Assembly: GCA_030036915.1 (NCBI GenBank)
Contig: JASHSC010000542.1
Location: 1-6,874 of the forward strand
Reading direction: 5' to 3'
Origin: Terriglobia bacterium
GTDB lineage: Bacteria; Acidobacteriota; Terriglobia; UBA7540
Length of the DNA stretch: 6,874 bases
This document shows, one piece after another, positions 1 through 6,814 of the stretch (positions are counted from its first letter, which is position 1; each line of letters opens with the position of its first letter). The translations under genes and the position numbers were made by a program. The notes below the pieces were generated by a model. It made no database searches, was not told the origin of the DNA, and was given only the letters and a program-made list of their open reading frames with translations.

Positions 1-1055
1 CAGCATCTCTCGTTCTCGCGCCCTGGGTTTTCAGGGCTTTCGCCTCCCGGGGTGAATGCCTCCACGATGGTGGCCAACCACGATCCGAAGATCCTTCGAC
101 CAGCAGGGACCGTTGCGGCTGACGCGATCTGCTTCCAGGTATTCGACCGCCGCTCGTGGACGTAAACGACTGCACCGGTAGGTGCGACGCCAAGGGATCG
201 AAAGCCCTCCGGCGTCAGCATAAAGGCGAAATAACGGTCGGTGGCAGCAACCAAACTAAATGTCGGATTATGGGGTGGGCTCTTCTCGGTAGGAAAATCG
301 GGAGGGGTGCGCTCCAGCGGAATCCAGGTGCCTTGCGGGCCTGTTATCACTAAGTAGCCTTGCAGGGTCTTTCCACCGGGTACGAAGCCCGGCGCTGTAG
401 GTCCACCAGGAGCACCCCGGTACCGGAAGGATTGATAGTCGCCCCAAACTTCCTCTTGCGCCGCCGGCCCTCTCGCAGGGCAGGGGTAAAGGCAGGATGA
501 GCTAATCGTGCTGGACCAGGCGCTTTGGGTCAGACGGTGCCCGGCTGAAGGGTTGTCTCCTGATACGACGATGAGAGATTGGGCCACTCCCTCAGGACCC
601 GAAACACCCTTGATAACGGGAAGAAGCAAGGATGAGGTTCCTGCCTCGCCCGCCGACACCCCCACGCCTCCAAAACCATCGACCTGGACGTGATCAAATG
701 TCACTTCATCACTCACTGCGGGTTGACGCTTGTGGATGACTGAAACAGTCGTGGGATTAAATGCGGGGAAAACGAGATAGATCCTGCTTTCCATGTCGTC
801 CAATACCGCGGCCACGCCGCCTTCCTCCTGGCCCTTCATCATGGGTACGGGGGGCACGATTTGTCTTACCAGTTTTAGCTTGCCATCTGAATTGGCACGA
901 TAGAGGGCGGCAGGGTAGTAGTAGCCCTCCCAGGCACCGGTCGGCGTTCCCGCCAGTAAGTATAAGTCAGACCCTTTATCTGCGGTCTGAGCGGACGCGC
1001 CAGCGCCGGCAATCAGCAGCAGGACAAAAGCCGTATAGAATCGTTGCGCGCACAA
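1..1055 (-). CDS. Secreted protein of unknown function, paralogue of the 448-residue protein; 3' end cut off by window edge
   Basis: An open frame of 351 codons runs from TTG at 1055-1053 to the left edge without a stop. The TTG start is chosen because a GGAGG lies 10 bases upstream, immediately after the stop of the preceding gene, and because it yields a signal peptide: hydrophobic residues 9-20, then A-S-A before Q23. Mature sequence parallels the protein at 2776-4122: KLVRQIVP (61-68), SVIHK (105-109), DEVTF (116-120), SFRYRG (209-214), NTWK (305-308), RRIFGSWLATI (320-330) and ENPGREN (342-348) match in order. By comparison about 115 C-terminal residues lie outside the window. An extra segment near 181-207 carries two cysteines (C188, C192), which could form a disulfide after export. 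No family or catalytic motif is recognised. Oddity: a GTG two bases downstream begins a frame resembling the paralogue's N-terminus (MRAT-) but soon hits a stop, so an indel in the T run at 1026-1029 is a possible alternative history. Last gene visible in the operon. Confidence 0.82.
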   Translation of the reverse strand, partial: MCAQRFYTAFVLLLIAGAGASAQTADKGSDLYLLAGTPTGAWEGYYYPAALYRANSDGKLKLVRQIVPPVPMMKGQEEGGVAAVLDDMESRIYLVFPAFNPTTVSVIHKRQPAVSDEVTFDHVQVDGFGGVGVSAGEAGTSSLLLPVIKGVSGPEGVAQSLIVVSGDNPSAGHRLTQSAWSSTISSSCLYPCPARGPAAQEEVWGDYQSFRYRGAPGGPTAPGFVPGGKTLQGYLVITGPQGTWIPLERTPPDFPTEKSPPHNPTFSLVAATDRYFAFMLTPEGFRSLGVAPTGAVVYVHERRSNTWKQIASAATVPAGRRIFGSWLATIVEAFTPGGESPENPGRENERC

Positions 1056-1065
1056 TGGAGCAGGG

Positions 1066-1070
1066 CCTCC
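1066..1070 (-). promoter_or_regulatory. Shine-Dalgarno that decides a TTG start
   Basis: GGAGG on the minus strand sits two bases after the TAG stop of the ankyrin-TPR gene and 10 bases before TTG at 1055. No in-frame ATG exists anywhere near, so this site plus the signal peptide that follows is the main support for the TTG start. It would serve GTG at 1053 at 12 bases, but that frame is closed within a few codons. Confidence 0.6.
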
Positions 1071-1072
1071 GT

Positions 1073-2779
1073 CTATGGGTTCGAGGGCGAGGCGGCTTCT
1101 AAAGTCTGGATTTTTGTGAGGTGCTCTCGGGCCGCCCGTGCCTCTGCTTCCGGGGGATGCAGTTCAAGATAGTAGGCGAGGTTTTTATCAGCCAGCTCAT
1201 ATTGCCCGGTAAGCTCCAAGGCGCGCGATAGTTGCAAGTATGCCTCGCCCCACCAGGGAGCGATGTTGAGGGCCCCGCGTAGCAAATTCATCGCTTCGTT
1301 CAATTGCTGCAGATCGGTTGACTGCTTCATGAGGGCAAACGCACGGTCATAGCGTTCTTGTGCTGCCTCCGGAATCGAGGGGAGTGAAGGAAGCGCGGCG
1401 GCCAGCTCCACCACATGGTCGCGCCGGGCGCGGTCGCGAGGGTGGTTCTGCAAATCGGCGACGTAATCGGCAAAGCTGTTGGAAGAAGGCTGTGTTCCCA
1501 GGGCGTCCTCCAGGACGCGCACCACTTCTTGCTTGTCGGCGAGCATGACATCCACGGATTGCTGGCAGCTCTGCGAAGGGGGGGTCGAAGGCGGGCATGG
1601 CATCCGCGCCGTAAGCGCCTCGAAGCCCCGCAAGGATTCCTTGGCCAGAGTGAGAGGCGTCCTGCCCTGTTTATCCACGGCCTGGATGTTGGCGCCCCGC
1701 GCGAGCAGCGCCTTGATCGCATCGGGTCTGTCCCCGCATACGGCACGGTGAAGTGCGGTCTGGCCGTCCACGTCCCTTGCCTCGATGTTGGCCCCTCGAT
1801 CGAGAAGCAGATTTATCACCTCAACTGACGGATACTTCACAACGTAAAACGGCGTCCCGCCGTGGGCTTCTCCGCCTGCCTGGGCGGCGTGCAGCAACGG
1901 CGTGAGCCCGTACTTGTCCCGGGCCTCGATTTGCGCGCCGCGATCGAGAAGCAACTTCACAACCGCGGTCTTGCCCCACTGGGCCGCAATGCATAACGCT
2001 GTTTCGCCGCCGTCGTCCGTGGCTTCAATCTTGGCTCCGGCGTCCAACAGTTGCCTTGTCACCTCGACCTTGCCCGCCTCGGCCGCCACCAGCAAGGGCG
2101 TCTGCTGGAATCGGTTCTTGCTTTCGATGTTCGCGCCGACTGCCAGCAGAGTCTTCACCTCGTCGGTGTTGCCTGTCCTGGCTGCGATGTGCAATGCGCT
2201 CTCCCCATTCCCGACCTCAACATTAACATTCGCACCCCTTTCCGCCAGCAATTTCACTATCTCGGCGCGGCCTTGCATCATCGCTCGGAGGAGTGCTGTC
2301 TGACCATTGTTATCCCTGGCGTTGATCTTTGCTCCCCTTCGTAGGAGTAACTCCACAAGTGCGAGACGGTTTTTGTCGACCGCCTCGATCAGCGGGGTGG
2401 TGCCCATGAAGTCCGCCGCATCGATGTTGGCGCCTTTATCCAGCAGGATGTTCACGAGATCGGCGTAGTCGCCTTCCACTGCCTGGAACAGCGCCGTACT
2501 GCTGCCGCCTTCCCCTGCATCAATCTTTGCACCCTTGTCCAACAGAAACTTCACCATATCGATTTGGCCATTTTCGGCTGCCCCAACCAGCGCGGTGCAA
2601 CCGCAACCGGGGTCAATCCCCTCCAGGGCAGCACCCTGCCCCAACAGCGCTCGAACCGCTGCAATGTTTCCGGCCCTGGCGGCCTCAACGAGAGGGTTAC
2701 TCTCCATGGTTCCTTTCAGAACATTCCCGGGCAGCAGAAATAGGAAAGCAAGAATGACGATTACCAAGGCTTTGTTCAT
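1073..2779 (-). CDS. Exported ankyrin-repeat protein with C-terminal TPR-like region
   Basis: A 568-residue protein. Residues 3-17 form a hydrophobic N-terminal signal or anchor; no clear signal peptidase site or lipobox is seen. Residues 26-385 hold about eleven ankyrin repeats of 33 residues with the usual G-x-T-x-L, A-A-x-x-G and V-x-x-L-L-x-x-G-A signatures. Repeat 9 has an insertion of about 14 residues (about 301-316). The last repeat is interrupted by a Pro/Ser/Cys-rich stretch (394-405). C59 and C61 lie close together in repeat 2. Residues 472-545 look like one or two TPR helix pairs, with A-P-W-W-G-E-A-Y-L and G-Q-Y-E-L-A at about 507-529. Ankyrin and TPR modules bind proteins, so an extracytoplasmic scaffold or ligand-binding role is inferred; no enzymatic domain is seen. 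The start has GGAGG five bases upstream, and its ATG overlaps the previous stop (ATGA), indicating translational coupling. The repeats resemble those fused to the M56 peptidase in the same operon. Confidence 0.93.
   Translation of the reverse strand: MNKALVIVILAFLFLLPGNVLKGTMESNPLVEAARAGNIAAVRALLGQGAALEGIDPGCGCTALVGAAENGQIDMVKFLLDKGAKIDAGEGGSSTALFQAVEGDYADLVNILLDKGANIDAADFMGTTPLIEAVDKNRLALVELLLRRGAKINARDNNGQTALLRAMMQGRAEIVKLLAERGANVNVEVGNGESALHIAARTGNTDEVKTLLAVGANIESKNRFQQTPLLVAAEAGKVEVTRQLLDAGAKIEATDDGGETALCIAAQWGKTAVVKLLLDRGAQIEARDKYGLTPLLHAAQAGGEAHGGTPFYVVKYPSVEVINLLLDRGANIEARDVDGQTALHRAVCGDRPDAIKALLARGANIQAVDKQGRTPLTLAKESLRGFEALTARMPCPPSTPPSQSCQQSVDVMLADKQEVVRVLEDALGTQPSSNSFADYVADLQNHPRDRARRDHVVELAAALPSLPSIPEAAQERYDRAFALMKQSTDLQQLNEAMNLLRGALNIAPWWGEAYLQLSRALELTGQYELADKNLAYYLELHPPEAEARAAREHLTKIQTLEAASPSNP
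1625..2704 (-). repeat. Tandem ankyrin-repeat coding units, about 99 bp period
   Basis: About eleven in-frame units of roughly 99 bases encode the ankyrin array of the ankyrin-TPR protein. Each unit carries a recognisable minus-strand core coding for L-L-x-x-G-A-x-I-x-A. Units have diverged at DNA level, and two carry insertions. The repetition is explained by the protein fold; it is not a CRISPR or satellite. Confidence 0.85.
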
Positions 2780-4122
2780 TGCTCCCTCCGCACATCTACC
2801 GTGACCGAACCGTATGCCTCCGCCGGGGGCGCAGTTGACGGACCCTCGGGATTCGAAAGCTCACCATCGCTCACCGCGGGTGACCAGAATACCCAGTGGA
2901 TCCCTGGCACCTCGTCATCATTGACGATGAGCGTGGGCTTGCCCAGTTCATTCCCTTCAATCTGCGCCGCGAAAATGGAGTCGTTCACTCGGTATGCAAC
3001 CAGCCCATCATCGCGGACGGCGAGAATCTCGCTGTCCGCTTGGCCAGTGTTGAGAACAATTCGCCGGCCGTCTTCAAGGTTATCGAGAACGAGGATGCCG
3101 GGGATGGAAGTATTGCTTGGTCCGTTCTCAGTGCCGGGGTTTTCAGCAAATTCTCCCGGAACCCACACCTCGATGATCGTCGCAAGCCACGACCCGAAAA
3201 TTCTGCGTGTGTTTGCGACCGTTGAAGCGGATTCAAGCTTTTTCCAGGTATTCAGTTTTCGATCGTGGATGCAAACAAACGGAGCGCCAACATACGGCCC
3301 CGTGCGGTCCCTTCTTAAAAGGGGGACAAAGGCAAACCAGCGCGAGTTTGCTGCCACAATAACGCAAATGTTGCCCGGGCTGGTATCCAACGAAAATGGC
3401 GGTTCAAAATCAAGATCGACAGGCAGGGTATATGGCCCCACCCCGGCTTGCACCTGGCTTCGTACGTGGCCGCCCTTTATGTACCCAAGGATGTCCGATT
3501 GCCCTGGGGGTTCGCCCTGGTAGCGGAAGGACGAGAACATGGTCCAGTCCGCTTGGCGGACCCGAGAACCCTTCGCAGGCGCATCACCAGCCACGCTCAC
3601 CAGGTAGGAGGATATGCCTTTAGGGTAGGGATCCCTGTTCGGTATGGGTGGCAGGAACGTGCAGAGCAGGTAGGATTGGCGCCCATCCCCCGCAGCAATT
3701 CCAAAATCGGTGTTCAGAACAACGAAGTGATCAGGATTAAATTCCACTTCATCCTCTACCATAGGTGTTGATTTGTGGATGACGCTAAGAACCGAGGGGA
3801 TTATGTTTGGGTACGTGACATAGATTTTGCTGTCCGTGTCATCCCGGACGGCATAGAAGCCATCCCCGTAATCTCCGGGGTGGGCCGGGTCGCCGGCCGG
3901 GACAATTTCCCGTACCAGCTTCAGGTTATGGCTTGGATCGACGGCATACAGATCCAGGCCGGGAGTCCAGGGAAATCGAGCGTCACCCTTATCCAGCGCG
4001 GTCTCACCCAGCAAGTACAGGTGCTCTGGCTTCGTTTGAGCAAACGACGCCAAAGGCGCGGCCAGCAACAGAACTAACGCGGCCACTGCGGTTGCAACAA
4101 GGCGTAGGGTGGACGTGCGCAT
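2776..4122 (-). CDS. Secreted protein of unknown function, 448 residues
   Basis: No family is recognised. Residues 1-28 form a clear Sec signal peptide: R2 and R7, hydrophobic core 9-22, and a S-F-A site before Q29. The mature part is rich in short hydrophobic strands, aromatics and turns (D-D, D-G, N-P), with few predicted helices. It contains recurring units of the type L-x-V-x-(5-8)-I-x-x-V-R-D-D (for example about 345-372), which would fit a beta-propeller or other all-beta fold; this is inference. Landmarks shared with the paralogue at 1-1055 are KLVREIVP (67-74), SVIHK (113-117), DEVEF (124-128), NTWK (291-294), RRIFGSWLATI (306-316) and ENPGTEN (327-333). No HExxH, Ser-nucleophile or heme motif stands out. 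The ATG start has GAAGG about six bases upstream. It follows the M56 gene by 86 bases and overlaps the next ankyrin gene by ATGA. Likely exported and co-regulated with the sensor; possibly a partner of the ankyrin proteins. Confidence 0.9.
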   Translation of the reverse strand: MRTSTLRLVATAVAALVLLLAAPLASFAQTKPEHLYLLGETALDKGDARFPWTPGLDLYAVDPSHNLKLVREIVPAGDPAHPGDYGDGFYAVRDDTDSKIYVTYPNIIPSVLSVIHKSTPMVEDEVEFNPDHFVVLNTDFGIAAGDGRQSYLLCTFLPPIPNRDPYPKGISSYLVSVAGDAPAKGSRVRQADWTMFSSFRYQGEPPGQSDILGYIKGGHVRSQVQAGVGPYTLPVDLDFEPPFSLDTSPGNICVIVAANSRWFAFVPLLRRDRTGPYVGAPFVCIHDRKLNTWKKLESASTVANTRRIFGSWLATIIEVWVPGEFAENPGTENGPSNTSIPGILVLDNLEDGRRIVLNTGQADSEILAVRDDGLVAYRVNDSIFAAQIEGNELGKPTLIVNDDEVPGIHWVFWSPAVSDGELSNPEGPSTAPPAEAYGSVTVDVRREQ

Positions 4123-4208
4123 AGCTGCCTTCGCCTGCGGTCTTCCCCTGCCGCAACGGCTCAGCTCCTTGATGAAAAAGGTCCGTCCATCAGTTTCAGC
4201 ACTCAGGG

Positions 4209-6407
4209 TTATTGGGCGCCCTTCTCCCGCAGCAGATTCAACACTTCAGGATTCTTCACCGGGCCGGACAATGCGAAGGATAGCGCGGTCTGGCCATGGT
4301 CGTTCGTAGCGTTCAATTTGGCGCCCCGGTCCAGCAACAACTTGGCGATATCCGTTTTGCCCCAGAAGGCCGCCCACATCAGCGCGGTCATGCCGCCGTT
4401 GTCCTTTGCTTCGATATCGGCCCCGTGGTCCAACAACAGCTTCATGACTTCGATTTTGTCCATGCGAACCGTCTCGATCAGTAACGTATCACCGTTACCG
4501 TTAATGTCTCTTGCATCGACGTTGGCTCCGTTGTCCAGTAAAAACGTCAGCATCTCAAGGTCGAAGGGTCTGGCAAACATCACCGTTGATCCGTAGTCGG
4601 CCAGGTGAACGCCCTTGTTGAGGAAGAGCTTCACCATTTCGACGTTGCCGGATGAGATTGCCACCGTCAGCGGCATGGCGCCGTTGTCACCGACCACCTC
4701 GGGATTGGCCCCACGATCGAGCAGCAGCTTAACGACCTCAGGCATGTTTTCCTGGGTTGCCAACAGCAGAGGCGATCTTGAACCAGGGACATCGACCTTG
4801 GCGCCCCTTTCCAAGAGGAGTTCCGCGATCTCGGTGTTGCGTTGCTGAAGCGCGATCGTCAGCGCGGTTCTGCGACCTTTGTCCTGCGCCTCGAGGTCAG
4901 CGCCCCGGTCTAGCAATAGCTTCACGACGTCGCCATGCCCGCCAAAGGCGGCGCGCAGAAGAGGCGTCGAGCCGTATTGGTCCCGGTCGTCAATTTGGGC
5001 GCCATGATCGAGCAATTCCTTCATGACGTCCGCCTTCCCTTCCGCAGCCGCCAGCAGCAACGCTGTCGAGTCGTACTTGTCCCGCGCCTCGACGTCGGCG
5101 CCCTTATCCAGCAGAAGCTTGACGGCATCCGCATTGCAGTAGTGTGCTGCCAGCATTAGCGGTGTGGCTCCATATTCATCCCGCGCCCCCAGGTCAGCAT
5201 TTTGATTCGGCAGAAAGTTAGCAATCTTGGTGCAGCCCTCCGCTGTGTCCACAAGCAATGTCACAGTTGCTTCATTTCCCGTTGGGGCAACGTTGGCAAC
5301 TTCCACAGCCGCAGGTATTGCCGCGTTCGACATCGGATGAGACAAGGACGGCGACGGTGCCTGCGGTGCGCTCTGCGGATGGGCCGCGGCAGCCAGGTAT
5401 GCGAGCGGCAATCCCAGCGCCAAAATCGCTGTTAATACGCCGAGAGTCAGGCCGCGCGACAGCGCCGTTCCATCCAGAATGCGATTAATGCGGTCCTCGG
5501 CACGGCCGTAGCGCGCCACGGGAACTCCCTGCCAGATCGGCGCCCATACCCCGTGCTGGATGAAGTCCAGTAGCATCTCGGCATAGAACGGACGGTCGCC
5601 GGTAATGGCGAGCGCCGCATCATCACTTGCCTCCTCCGCAGCCTGCACGATGCGCCCGTGCAGGAGCCAGCTCAAAGGGTTGTGCCAGAGCAGCCCGCGG
5701 TGAACCGCGGAGAGCAGTTGCACTGCGGGATCGTGCCGCCGGATGTGGGAGCTCTCATGCGCCAGCACCGCATGCAGCTTCCTGCTATCCCATTCGCGCC
5801 AGCCCCAGGGGAGCACGATGACCATGCGCACGATTCCCAGCACGGCGGGTGTCGCCAAACGGTCCGATTCGCGAATCTCAATTCCTTCGAATGCCTGGTC
5901 GGTTAGACGGCTGTTGCGCAGAAGACGCCGGCTCATCGCCAGGCCGAATGACAGACGCAGCAGAAGGGCCAGGGCCACGAGGACGTAGATCACCGCAGCC
6001 GCACCCGCCCAGCTTAAACGTTTGGCAACGCTGGCACCGTGCCTCTCCACTTCGTGGCCCGTGTGGAGACTTGCTGGATTCGGGTTGCTCGGGGGCGAAA
6101 CGCTGGAAATGTGTTCGCCGATCTCCTTGTCCGGCCGGGGCACTATTGGCGCGGGCTCCAGTGCCGGGTGGTGGACCAATGTGGGGGCCTCAACTCGGAC
6201 CAACGCAACGCGTAAGAATGGAAGGGGCACCTTCGGCAACGCAACAGTGAGCGCCGGAATCACCAGTGAGGCACACAGCATCGCTGTCCAAGCTGCCCAG
6301 CGAGCGGATGGGTCCTTCACTCGAAGCGCCCCCAGCAGCAAAGCTCCACTCCCGATTAGGAGGAAAGAACGGAGAGCCCACTCTACAAGGAACGCTATTC
6401 CGATCAT
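4209..6407 (-). CDS. BlaR1/MecR1-type M56 zinc peptidase with C-terminal ankyrin-repeat sensor domain
   Basis: A 732-residue integral membrane protease of the antirepressor type. Transmembrane segments are at about 2-27, 37-58, 133-155 and 318-342, the four-helix layout of BlaR1/MecR1. The zinc protease lies between helices 3 and 4: TPAVLG (186-191), VIVLPWG (196-202), H217-E-S-S-H221 and the third-ligand motif E258-x-x-S-D262, plus WHNPLSW (241-247). In characterised relatives this loop is cytoplasmic and triggers cleavage of the BlaI repressor. They carry an extracellular penicillin-binding domain after helix 4; here there is a Pro/Ser/Ala linker (343-380), then about ten ankyrin repeats (408-732). 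The S-x-x-K, S-x-N and K-T/S-G motifs expected of that domain are not apparent. By family topology the ankyrin array would be extracytoplasmic, implying sensing of a protein or envelope ligand. The gene overlaps the repressor gene by ATGA, with GAAGG upstream of the start. An alternative is that the ankyrin part is regulatory but intracellular, if helix 4 does not cross. Confidence 0.93.
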   Translation of the reverse strand: MIGIAFLVEWALRSFLLIGSGALLLGALRVKDPSARWAAWTAMLCASLVIPALTVALPKVPLPFLRVALVRVEAPTLVHHPALEPAPIVPRPDKEIGEHISSVSPPSNPNPASLHTGHEVERHGASVAKRLSWAGAAAVIYVLVALALLLRLSFGLAMSRRLLRNSRLTDQAFEGIEIRESDRLATPAVLGIVRMVIVLPWGWREWDSRKLHAVLAHESSHIRRHDPAVQLLSAVHRGLLWHNPLSWLLHGRIVQAAEEASDDAALAITGDRPFYAEMLLDFIQHGVWAPIWQGVPVARYGRAEDRINRILDGTALSRGLTLGVLTAILALGLPLAYLAAAAHPQSAPQAPSPSLSHPMSNAAIPAAVEVANVAPTGNEATVTLLVDTAEGCTKIANFLPNQNADLGARDEYGATPLMLAAHYCNADAVKLLLDKGADVEARDKYDSTALLLAAAEGKADVMKELLDHGAQIDDRDQYGSTPLLRAAFGGHGDVVKLLLDRGADLEAQDKGRRTALTIALQQRNTEIAELLLERGAKVDVPGSRSPLLLATQENMPEVVKLLLDRGANPEVVGDNGAMPLTVAISSGNVEMVKLFLNKGVHLADYGSTVMFARPFDLEMLTFLLDNGANVDARDINGNGDTLLIETVRMDKIEVMKLLLDHGADIEAKDNGGMTALMWAAFWGKTDIAKLLLDRGAKLNATNDHGQTALSFALSGPVKNPEVLNLLREKGAQ
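4212..5186 (-). repeat. Tandem ankyrin-repeat coding units fused to the M56 peptidase
   Basis: About ten in-frame units of roughly 99 bases encode residues 408-732. Repeats 1-4 and 8-10 are close to consensus (G-x-T-P/A-L-x-x-A-A, then V-K-L-L-L-D-x-G-A). Repeats 5-7 are shortened or degenerate, notably at about 603-631, where the helix-turn core is altered. Residues 380-407 may be a decayed capping repeat. Units resemble those of the ankyrin-TPR gene, for example A-R-D-K/E-Y-G/D at repeat starts. Confidence 0.85.
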
Positions 6408-6796
6408 GCCTTCTTCCCCTTGCGCGATGCGATCCTCTCCGCCAGCCGCCGCAGGTGTTCCGGCGCGAGGAGCTGGTTGTCCACAAATCCCACCATCAAG
6501 TCTTCCAGGGACCCGTCACAAAACCGGTCGATGAGTTGCTGGGCTGCCTGCACCGCCACGTTGCGCTTCGTGTCTACTGCCCGGTAGATGAAAGTCCGTC
6601 CATCGACCTCGTGGGTCACGTAGCGCTTCGCTTCCAGGTTGCGCAGAATGGTGCGGATCGTCGAGTCCTTCAGCGCGCGTCGGCGAGCCAGGCCCTCCCT
6701 GCACATCTCTGCGGTGCAACGGGGGTTCGCCCACACATATTCCAGAACCAACTGTTCCAGCGGAGAGGGCGCCTTGCGGCGAATGTTAAGTTTCAT
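6404..6796 (-). CDS. BlaI/MecI/CopY-family transcriptional repressor
   Basis: A 130-residue winged-helix repressor, the usual family size. Residues 12-72 form the DNA-binding domain: L-E-x-x-V-L-x-Y-V-W (13-22), the recognition-helix region L-K-D-S-T-I-R-T-I-L-R-N-L (42-54) and the wing Y-V-T-H-E-V-D-G-R-T-F-I-Y (59-71). The C-terminal part (82-125) is the dimerisation region and contains R-F-C-D-G-S (91-96), corresponding to the F-F-D-G-S signature common in the family and near where BlaR1-type proteases act. The start is placed at ATG 6796 rather than the in-frame ATG 13 codons upstream (6835). The earlier start would put the -35 box, -10 box and inverted repeat inside the coding region and add residues unlike the family N-terminus. 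No Shine-Dalgarno precedes 6796, and the predicted transcript would begin only 3-5 bases before it, so translation is probably leaderless or nearly so. It is first in the operon and overlaps the M56 gene by ATGA, the standard repressor/antirepressor pairing. Likely autoregulatory. Confidence 0.93.
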   Translation of the reverse strand: MKLNIRRKAPSPLEQLVLEYVWANPRCTAEMCREGLARRRALKDSTIRTILRNLEAKRYVTHEVDGRTFIYRAVDTKRNVAVQAAQQLIDRFCDGSLEDLMVGFVDNQLLAPEHLRRLAERIASRKGKKA

Positions 6797-6799
6797 AGC

Positions 6800-6814
6800 G
6801 TTATGACTTATAAC
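6800..6814. promoter_or_regulatory. Perfect inverted repeat over the -10 box, likely repressor operator
   Basis: GTTAT-GACTT-ATAAC has 5-base perfect arms with a 5-base spacer. It covers the whole -10 hexamer and the predicted start point. Family members bind dyads in their own promoters, so autorepression by blocking RNA polymerase is inferred. The sequence is not the classical staphylococcal TACA/TGTA box, and no second copy was seen in the other gaps. Confidence 0.6.

Noticed and set aside
1625..2704. Roughly 99-base periodicity suggestive of a CRISPR or satellite array
   Set aside because: The period is in frame and encodes consensus ankyrin repeats; there are no identical repeats with unique spacers.
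2801..3523. Long plus-strand open frame of 240 codons
   Set aside because: It lies antisense to the secreted 448-residue protein, which has a signal peptide, a paralogue and operon fit. The plus-strand product is low-complexity Ser/Pro-rich with no recognisable domain.
4136..4155. Intrinsic terminator between the peptidase gene and the secreted gene
   Set aside because: The TGCGG/CCGCA stem is only 5 bp with a 10-base loop and has no following T run on the minus strand.
4009..4156. Small minus-strand frame starting at TTG 4156 behind an AAGGAG
   Set aside because: It overlaps the signal-peptide region of the secreted gene out of frame, and its product has no recognisable features; the SD-like site alone is weak support.
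6022..6534. Plus-strand open frame of 170 codons across the repressor/peptidase junction
   Set aside because: Antisense to two clearly recognised genes; composition is Arg/Pro/Ala-rich as expected for a GC-rich shadow frame.
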